A DNA stretch of 64,000 nt, taken from the NCBI RefSeq assembly GCF_963422355.1, contig NC_085100.1, positions 4,319,068-4,383,067 of the forward strand. The letters are read 5' to 3'. The notes beneath the pieces were generated by a model, which did no database searches, had not been told where the DNA came from, and saw only the letters and a list, made by a program, of their open reading frames with translations. Below, in pieces: positions 56,721-64,000 of this stretch. Source of the stretch: Corticium candelabrum. Taxonomy: Eukaryota; Porifera; Homoscleromorpha; Homosclerophorida; Plakinidae. Position 1 is the first letter of the stretch; every line of letters starts with the position of its first letter. The position numbers and the translations under genes were made by a program.

Positions 56721-57110
56721 ATGCCATCGTTGACTTTCTACAGTAGTGCGACTTCTGCTGTGTTTGAGCACATGCATGGGTAAGTGAAGGACAGTGCCTT
56801 TCAGGTCTGTAGCTAGTTACGTTCTGAAAGCTGTTGTTGTCTGCTAAAGTGATGTTTTGTTGATAGAAGACGTAAACGTGAATCAGATTCTTCCTACAAA
56901 CAATCGGGTGAGAAAGTTGAAGGTATACGTTTCTAGCCGGACGTTGGAGAACTTGGAGCTCTTCTCAACAACAACGACGTCTTTACAGTAAGTAAGCGTA
57001 CTTGCATCTCACAATGGTTTCCTCCTGCTAGGAGACTTTGAGCCTGCACAAATATTCCATGCAGAATTTCCTCGTAGAGTCCTTTGTTGCTATGGACATA
57101 GTCGCGCTGG
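56721..57110 (+). CDS. Possible small multi-exon gene, unidentified
   Basis: ATG at 56,721 opens MPSLTFYSSATSAVFEHMHG, which ends at a good donor (GG|GTAAGT). After 87 bp an acceptor (TTGATAG) restores the Gly codon and gives RRKRESDSSYKQSGEKVE. Beyond this the model is ambiguous. Either a donor at GAAG|GTATAC joins to TTTACAG near 56,990, or further coding such as GELGALLNNNDVFT (near 56,945) is used; the latter would need a 28-bp intron. The first two exons fit a basic nuclear-type N-terminus, but no family was recognised. Confidence 0.28.
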
Positions 57111-57322
57111 TCGTGGTACTTGACTAAAATAATATGGACGCTAGATAATTCTACAGATTTTACAAAAGCCGTTTTCTACATCACTTTTACCTAGCGACGA
57201 TAAGCTGGTTGTCCTAGTTCTGCTTTTTCGAGTAGCTTACCAGAAAACCGATACTGTACATCTCAAAATGCCTTCGTTCTCTAGCATACAGGGAATGTTG
57301 GAGAACTATTCGGATGACATGT

Positions 57323-57486
57323 GCCTAGAAACACTGAAAAGCCTATCCGTCATGTTTATATTACAGTGTGCAGCAGACGGACGGACAGCTACAACAGTGC
57401 AGCAATCTGTGTAGTTGTAGCCGACCGGCCGTCTGCTGCACACTGTAATATAAACATGACGGATAGATTTTTCAGTGTTTCTAGGC
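57323..57486. repeat. Near-perfect hairpin, 73-bp stem and 18-nt loop
   Basis: 57,323-57,395 pairs with 57,414-57,486 without net indels; only a few mismatches lie near the loop. The stem starts GCCTAGAAACACTGAAAA. Such conserved complementarity suggests a recent foldback MITE or a transcribed long hairpin. No target duplication is clear. Confidence 0.85.
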
Positions 57487-58162
57487 CCGTGAAAAAGTTG
57501 CGGACATTATCACATACCTAGATACATGCACTCAAACAGGAAACAATTTTCTGAATCCAAATTTGTCTTTTGCGCGCGTCTTTTCAATCGTTGTGTACTG
57601 TTTGATATACGTTCCAACGAACAACGTTTCTTTCTCTTCAGCACCAGTGAAGGAAATACCTATACATTCACCATGCACTGCATATTGAAGGTCATGCACC
57701 AGTCGTGCATCACACTCTGTTACAGTGTAGATAGAAAACTGTTCGCATTCCAAATAGCAAATCTAAGCACGGTTCGTTGACTAAATCATTTTGTTTTGCA
57801 GGGTTGCCAACGGATGTTTTTAAACTCTTAACGTACCATGCAGAGGCTTGTTCATATATAGGAGTCATTATACGTACATAAACCTGATGGCAATCGACTG
57901 CCTCCACAAACATTAATTAAAAACAAGAAATTTGTAACGCTGGTAGTAAGAAGAAACCCCTCTAGAGAGACTCTTTTAACTGCAATGCGTATAGATGTAG
58001 TAACTCTAGAATGTTACGTCTTCCATGTTGTACTGCTTGAGTGATCTAGGACATCTCATCACTCTGCAAGTAGCAGGTGCATGACACATTGCGTCCATCA
58101 ATTGCCGCTTGCGTGCTTACTTTCATCCACTGGTTGACGAAACGGCGACGAATATGTTCTAG
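57487..58162. other. Intergenic stretch
   Basis: No supported gene. Short frames here lack family resemblance and splice context. Confidence 0.4.
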
Positions 58163-59397
58163 CTAGCCTCGCGAGCCGAGCCTTCTCTCCTCCGTGCTCA
58201 CTGCGCGACCTCACGTGCTGTCCGCCTGCTCTCACGTGAGAGGAGGTGCGTGAGCCGGAACTGCTTGCACGAAGGGAAGGCTTGGTTGCAAATCCGTAAG
58301 TCGCTCATGACGTGCAACGGCATGTTCACGTCACGAAACTTGACCTAAATACATAGTTTCCATTGGTCGGTGACTTGATGCAATTAAAGTTACTGGAATT
58401 CTTTAGCTTGACTGGACACGCGTGTAGTTCCTTGTTCTCAACCCACAAGGTGATCATATCACTAACAGTTTACACGCTGGTCAACGCACCTGCCGTGATT
58501 TTTACCCTCACTGGTAATTTCCTACACCTGTCAGTCTAGTAGTGTCTTAAAATTATTAATTCCTTTCCAGATGTTTCAACAACGCACTGAGCAAGACTAC
58601 AAAGCTGCAAAAATTGCCTTGTGAGGAAGTCTAGACATGTACAGTTGCCCTCGTAGCGCGGTTGCACACTTGCTCAAGTAGCTGCCGATTTGGTGAAGCT
58701 GCATCTGAACGTCGGACATTCTTGGACAACTTCAATTGAAGTCAGTAAGGTGAAGAAGGAAGCATCCGCTTATGGAGCGCCATCCGTGCCAAAAATTGTT
58801 CTCTCGTACTAGTCTAGAGAAAAACACAAGAGATGCGTTTCACTAGCAAGAGATGCGTTTCACTAGCAAGAGATGCGTTTCACTAGCAAGAGATGCGTAA
58901 ATTCGACACGCGCAACAGTTCGACATGCGAAACTTCGACATGAACAACTACTTCACACACGCAACTTCGACACGCGCAACTTCGACTCGTATTAGATGAG
59001 TAGTCCCACTGCTCCAGAACGTAAGATAGGATGATGGTGTTACCTGGGTTTGAAATCCAAATTCGAAAACCCTACTAGAGACTGCCTCAGTGACTCGGAA
59101 TGAGACTGCATGGAACTCAGTTGCAAAGAATCCGATCTGTCCGTTTGGACAAACCTTGCTAACTCATGTCACAACGCACGCTCATTATAATCATGTTAGG
59201 TTAAACGTTAATCAAGTTAGGTCAAGTTTCGTGACATAAACATGCCACCACGTCATAAGCTGACGTACGGATTTGCAACCAAGCCTTCCACCCGTGCGAG
59301 CAGTTCTGGCTCAAGCACCTCCTCTCACGTGCGAGCAGGCGAACAGCACGTGAGGTCGCACAGTGAGCACTGAGGAAGGCTTGGTTCGCGAGGCTAG
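58163..59397. mobile_element. Long-TIR DNA element (about 185-bp inverted arms)
   Basis: 58,163-58,348 and 59,217-59,397 are inverted copies with about 85-90% identity by eye. Both begin CTAGCCTCGCGA and contain GACCTCACGTGCTGT and AAGGCTTGGTTGCAAATCCG. The 870-bp interior has no transposase and includes a 20-bp tandem array. TA flanks GCCTCGCG at each outer end, but the target duplication is not certain. Confidence 0.75.
58827..58898. repeat. 20-bp tandem repeat, 3.6 copies
   Basis: Exact tandem copies of CAAGAGATGCGTTTCACTAG inside the long-TIR element, followed by a zone of repeated CGACACGCGCAACTT words to about 58,990. Confidence 0.9.
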
Positions 59398-59403
59398 TGT
59401 ATA

Positions 59404-61428
59404 CGGACTTGGACAAAATTATAGGGACACCTGGCATTTTTGTGTCTAGTCTAACTTTGGCACTGACCTTTTCTCTAGCAAAACCAAATGTTTTTCGAAT
59501 TTCTTTTTTCATGGATTGCGCCATTGTTAGTATGTAACATAGCTTGAGTTCAAGACTGCAGCTGTGCTTACTACCTACTGCGCATCTAGTTTACTTTGAG
59601 GAAGGAAGACGGCCATTCCTACTTTTCTTGTCTTTGTACACGTTCATCGCTCTTGGATGCTCATTCTTGGCATACAACTTAAGAATGCTCTGTAGTAGAG
59701 AGTGAAAGCAATTTTGTGGGTCCTTTTATCAACATTATGAAAAAAGGCGAATCATCTGTTTTTGCACATTGATTTCGCGCATGTCATCACAATTTGAATT
59801 GTCTTGCCATTTTAATCAATAAACAAACATCAACGTATTCAAAAATCATGCATCAATAATTAATTACAAAAACAATCCTGCTAAGACAAAAACTAAACAA
59901 GTTATAGCAACAAAAGAACATTGACATGTCACTTCCGGTCCACGTTCTACGTAGCAAAATCTCAAACTGCTACCGCCAAAATGTCAGCTGCACTAAAACC
60001 GCTGCCCTTGAGACCGCCAAACTTAGGCGATAAGTTAGCCTGAACGCTCAGCTGCACGCAGTTGCAGAGTCTTGTTCCGTGCGATATTTCACGAGTTGCA
60101 GCGATGCCTCGAGGCAAACAGTTGTGTCCAAAAACGTGAGGGAAAATTGAAGCCCTTCACTCAGTTGGCGATTCTGTGCGTCAGATCGCAGCTTTTGTCC
60201 GCCGCTCCAGGAATTCGGTTCATCAGTGCCTGCATCGGCTTTCCCATGGCAGCAGCGATTATGAAAAACGACCTGGACGTGGGAAGGCAACGACAATCTG
60301 GGAAGATCATCGACTGAAGAGAATGACACTGCAGAACCGCAGAGCACCATCACGACTGCTCTCGTATCAGCTGGCTCATGAATCCGGCAAGCAGGTGTCA
60401 AGTAGAACAGTCCGTCGTCGTCTCAGTGAGACAAGAGTAAACGCTCGGAGGCCTAGAAAAAACCACTGCCAACAGAAAACAATCGGCATTTGCGACTGGG
60501 ATGGGCAACCACTCACACACAATGGACTTTGGATGACTGGAAATCTGTTCTTTTTACAGATGAGTCAAAAGTCAGCATAGGATACGGTGGTGCTCTGTAC
60601 GTTTGGCGTCGCAAAGGTGAGGAATTTCTCCCTGAATGATGTGACCGTACGGTCCAGCACGCGGCTAGTGTGATGGTGTGGGGATCGATGTGTTGGCATG
60701 GTGTGGGGTCTCTGCTGAAACTGGAAGGTCGTTTGGACAGCACGGCGTACCAACAGGTTCTGGAGGAGCACATGCTTACAGACGTAGCGGCACTGATAGA
60801 AGACGACTTTGTCTTCCAGCAGGACAACGCGCCAATCCACACGTCTCGGTCAACAAGACAATGGCTACGCCAGCATGACGTCACACTGTTGGACTGGCCG
60901 CTAAACTCGCCTGATGCGAATCCAATCGAGAACTTGTGGCATGAACTCAAAACTGCTGCCAACCGTCGCGAACCGTGAACCGCAGCTGAGCTCTGGAATG
61001 CTTGACAAGAGGCGTGGCAGCAGATTCCAGCCGCGCGTGTCCGGAACTTGGCAGAAAGTGTTCCGCGACGTCTGGACGCAATCAGGAGGGCGAGAGGCGG
61101 GAACACTCGGTACTGAGGAACCGGTGAAGGGCTTCAATTTTCCTTCGCGTTATTAAAACCGGCTTTTTTAAAAGCCACTAAACAAAATCAGAGAGAGTCT
61201 AACTTACGACGCTTACGCAGTCATGATGTCATACACTTTTAGGTCTCGTTTTCCGCAATGCGAAACGTAAAGAAAGCAATTTAGGGTCTACAGCATTCTC
61301 AAGAAACCTAACAATCAACGCGGTAACTATTAAGTTCATAACAATATTGATAGTTGGTAAATTGTGACCTAATTATTGTGTTACTACATACCCACAGCGG
61401 GGTGTCCCTATAATTTTGTCCAAGTCTG
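59404..61428. mobile_element. Complete Tc1/mariner element (2,025 bp)
   Basis: The ends match over 28 bp with one difference: CGGACTTGGACAAAATTATA at 59,404, continuing GGGACACC, and CAGACTTGGACAAAATTATA on the opposite strand at 61,428. TA flanks both ends (59,402-59,403 and 61,429-61,430). The interior holds a mutated DD34E transposase on the plus strand. The element landed 6 bp from the end of the preceding long-TIR element. Confidence 0.85.
60104..61116 (+). pseudogene. Tc1 (DD34E) transposase, inactivated by few mutations
   Basis: The frame starts MPRGKQLCPKT at 60,104. A TGA replaces about codon 12, then the HTH region follows (VRQIAAFVRRSRNSVHQCL). A frameshift lies at the A-run 60,457-60,462. 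The DDE domain follows: first Asp in LFTDESK (near 60,555), second in FQQDNAPIHTSR (near 60,820), and Glu in NPIENLWHELK (near 60,925). There are 34 residues between the second Asp and Glu, as in the Tc1 family. More TGAs occur near 60,638, after RREP (60,976) and after ELWNA. The C-terminus ends GGNTRY at 61,116. Total length, about 337 codons, is normal for Tc1 transposases. Confidence 0.82.
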
Positions 61429-61625
61429 TATGTATACTTGCAGATGCAAACCACTTCTAAGAAAAGACTCGGTTTGTCTAAACGCGCCATGGCAACAAAC
61501 GTGATCAATCGGCCAACTCCGACTACTTTATCTATCGTAATGTGATGACTAATTAAATTAATTAATATCAACATGTTTCTATCTATCTATACTACTATAT
61601 AAAATCGGCGGTGTTTGTATATATA

Positions 61626-61902
61626 CTAGAATTTTAAAAACTTTTTTCCTGAAAAAAGAAATAGATGTAGGGATTGCATAAAAAGTAATAGAAACAAGAT
61701 CTGTAGATAATATGAACCAAAGCCAGACATCATTAGTGAATCCTTCCAACCCCAAATAGTAAAATGTAGGGAATGTGGTTGGAAGGATTCACTAATGATG
61801 TCTGGCTTTGGTTCATATTATCTACAGATCTTGTTTCTATTACTTTTTATACAATCCCTACATCTATTTCTTTTTTTAGGAAAAAAGTTTTTAAAATTCT
61901 AG
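61626..61902. repeat. Near-perfect hairpin, 126-bp stem and 25-nt loop
   Basis: 61,626-61,751 pairs with 61,777-61,902. Both outer ends read CTAGAATTTTAAAAACTTTT in opposite orientation, with only isolated differences along the stem. It encodes nothing. A foldback MITE inserted recently is the simplest explanation. Confidence 0.88.
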
Positions 61903-62193
61903 TTTGGTAAGTTTTTAGGAGTGCGAAAGCACAGCATACTCCATTAATTAAACAAACATTTTATAGCCTAACAAATATACACATTTTCTAAACTATACTT
62001 GGTCTACATGTGTAGTCTCGTATCTCGAGCATGTGGATCTTAGGTTTACAGTGTACTTGCAAATTGTTAAGAGTCACGCAGTGTTTATGTATAGGTGGTT
62101 TGAATCAGAAGTTACATTTAGTCGCAATAATACCACTAGTAAGTATGAAGCTGTGTTCTACTTGCTTCAGAGCTACGAGCATACGTGCATGTA

Positions 62194-62318
<125 letters not shown>

Positions 62319-62661
62319 AGATTGAAGAAGGAATTTATGCAGATGATTAGCTGTTAGGTCTCCTGGTTGTCTACAACAATTTTTAGATGCATTCTTGCAT
62401 AATTTAAAATTTGTGTCCCGTGGGGTATGAGCATTAGCGTTTAAACACCTAAAGTTCTTGGTGTGGGCAACAAAGCAAGCTCGCATTTCCATTGATGGTC
62501 ATGCATCACGTTACAGAATGTTGATGAGTTTGCTAGCCAGACCACTTAATGGAAAACGCAAGATTCGGTTAGAGAGACTTGTCACTAGTATGAGAATCGA
62601 GATGCTAGTTTCAGCAGCGTCACCTTTTTCTTCGTCATCTTTGTTGGCCAGGTGTCATTGA

Positions 62662-62937
62662 ACGCTACACGAACACGCCGACATTTGCGCACGTGCACGT
62701 GACCGAACGTGTGTGTACGCGCGTGCCGAGTGTCTTGAACAAAAGCTCGACTTCTACACGCAACCGGCTTGTACACAGTACGAGGTCTTCGATTTGCGGG
62801 AGTTTGGTCTTAAATATAATACGGTAGCACTAGACAACTGCAAAATTATTATCGTAGGCCACACCTCTAGGCTCGTAACAAACGTCACATTCCGAGCGCT
62901 GCAAAGTCGACATTTTGCGATGGAAGCGAGTTGAATT
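62662..62937 (+). CDS. Possible coding exon, unidentified
   Basis: After a stop at about 62,659 an open frame without an early Met reads through RAECLEQKLDFYTQPACTQY, then EVFDLREFGLKYNTVALDNC, and ends at TGA 62,935. Composition is balanced and CpG-containing, like the other coding in this part of the window. There is no recognised domain, and the neighbouring upstream frame (62,458-62,661) may be a preceding exon. It is offered as a weak candidate only. Confidence 0.2.
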
Positions 62938-63405
62938 AATTTGCTTTTGCCATAATTCAAATGCTTGAAGGCGTTGGTGTTCCAACTACGGCAAGAAGAG
63001 GTATATCGCGTCTTCGATTGCGATGACGTTCACCGTCACTTCTAATTAATTAATTACGCGCACTTGTTGCGTTTGCTCGTGCGATTCAAGAGCTCGATTA
63101 TTTGCCTAACTGTAGGCTTTCAGGTTTTTCAACCACGAAACGTGTCAAGAATTCTTGTCGCCTTGTTGTACACGTGTACCCTAAATGCTTGTGATTGGCT
63201 GCCTGGTTATTGTTTATTAACAATGGCTTACAACAATTGCGGTTGAACGTCAGTAGGGTAGCAGGTTCAAATCCATTCTAGAAATCTTTTTTCTTAGATG
63301 TTTCTTTTTTCTATCATCAAAAAGAATACAGGTCGGCTTATTCTACGTCGTTTCCCAAAGTTTTAGCTATAGATATGCCGTAGTCAAGGAGTTATGCGTG
63401 ACGAA

Positions 63406-63485
63406 GGAGAAGAAGAAGAAGAAGAAGAAGAAGAAGAAGAAGAAGAAGAAGAAGAAGAAGAAGAAGAAGAAGAAGAAGAAGAAGA
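63406..63485. repeat. (GAA)n trinucleotide repeat
   Basis: About 80 bp of GAA repeat. The poly-Glu and poly-Phe frames over it are repeat artefacts. Confidence 0.95.
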
Positions 63486-64000
63486 AAGAAGACAAAATCC
63501 AGCAAAAACTCCGAAATTGACGAGCGATTTTCTCCTTCTGAAGACAATCTGCGATCAATTCAGAAGTAGTCAAGCGTAGTTGAATTTGTAAGGTTTTCTA
63601 TCTGTCGTTTTCAAGATATTTAACTGCATTTTAAGGTGATTTCTGAGGTCTAAAATATGACCACGCCCACACAACCTGGTCAATTCCTACATACAGGGTA
63701 CTACCGTACCCTGTGATATATGTATAAGTTCGATAGCTGGCTAGACCGGATCACCCACGAGGCTAAAATTTGGGGTACAGGCGTAACTTGACATGGGTAA
63801 GAACATGGGCAGGGTGGCGTCGTCTTGCAGCTTTTTCAGTCGGGTCCCCTTTTGGGGGTGCATTGTAGAATTACATGATAGTGCTGTTCGTCGTTCAGGA
63901 AGGAGACGGCATGCTTCTGATAGACTCAATTGAAAGGAGGTTCCATTACGTGAACTCAATCTCATAGGGTAGTTTTGTTTTCCAATAACTAAGAGTGCAA
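63486..64000. other. Right edge of window, nothing recognised
   Basis: No exon, RNA or repeat boundary was supported in the last 500 bp. Confidence 0.4.

Noticed and set aside
61570..61930. Possible Helitron boundary around the hairpin (CTAG end and a GTGCGAAAGCAC mini-hairpin nearby)
   Set aside because: No full set of 5' TC and 3' hairpin-CTRR ends in the right order, and no Rep/helicase sequence.
63225..63290. B-box-like GGTTCAAATCC suggesting a tRNA gene
   Set aside because: No matching A-box or cloverleaf can be formed upstream at the right distance.
63367..63579. Poly-Glu and poly-Phe open frames
   Set aside because: They arise from the GAA repeat.

Overview
The window is animal nuclear DNA, most likely from an aquatic invertebrate and possibly a sponge. 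This lineage call is an inference. Genes have several exons with GT-AG introns, conserved metazoan gene families appear in pieces, LINE, SINE, Tc1/mariner, hAT and TTAA-target transposon remains are common, microsatellites are long, and there is no operon structure. Most of the sequence is AT-rich and non-coding; CpG-rich coding is concentrated around 53.5-57 kb.

Layout. 0.5-2.4 kb: foldback-type repeats. 4.2-10.8 kb: a pogo-like MITE, a tRNA-derived SINE head, a decayed LINE interrupted by a TTAA-flanked MITE, and a second more decayed LINE. 14.2 kb: a terminal exon resembling CFAP141/C1orf189. 14.8-19 kb: microsatellites and a SINE-like fragment. 20.8-22.3 kb: a head-to-head pair, a UPF0449/C19orf25 homologue (minus) and a LURAP-like coiled-coil gene (plus), with 128 bp between the start codons. 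22.6-26.5 kb: minus-strand exon candidates next to a two-exon plus-strand gene for a secreted protein with three NPCBM-like modules (23.6-26.1 kb). 29.7-31.4 kb: a decayed SWIM-finger protein. 32.9-51.3 kb: a PX-domain (SNX22/24-like) minus-strand gene assembled from four in-phase exons; its central intron is about 18 kb and holds an ankyrin-repeat pseudogene, a Tc1 pseudogene, a hAT remnant, at least five TIR elements, a TIR element carrying an ORF, and a minisatellite foldback element. 52.2 kb: a 94-residue hypothetical protein. 53.5-56.1 kb: a paralogue of the NPCBM gene with the same exon structure in CpG-rich DNA. 57-62 kb: two near-perfect long hairpins, a long-TIR element, and a structurally complete but mutated Tc1 element.

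The two secreted NPCBM-like proteins, about 30 kb apart on the same strand, are the most distinctive content. Each joins three carbohydrate-binding-like modules through short cysteine clusters, which suggests extracellular glycan-binding proteins expanded by tandem duplication. Gene models were built by eye from splice signals, reading phase and remembered family patterns; no alignment or transcript evidence was available.
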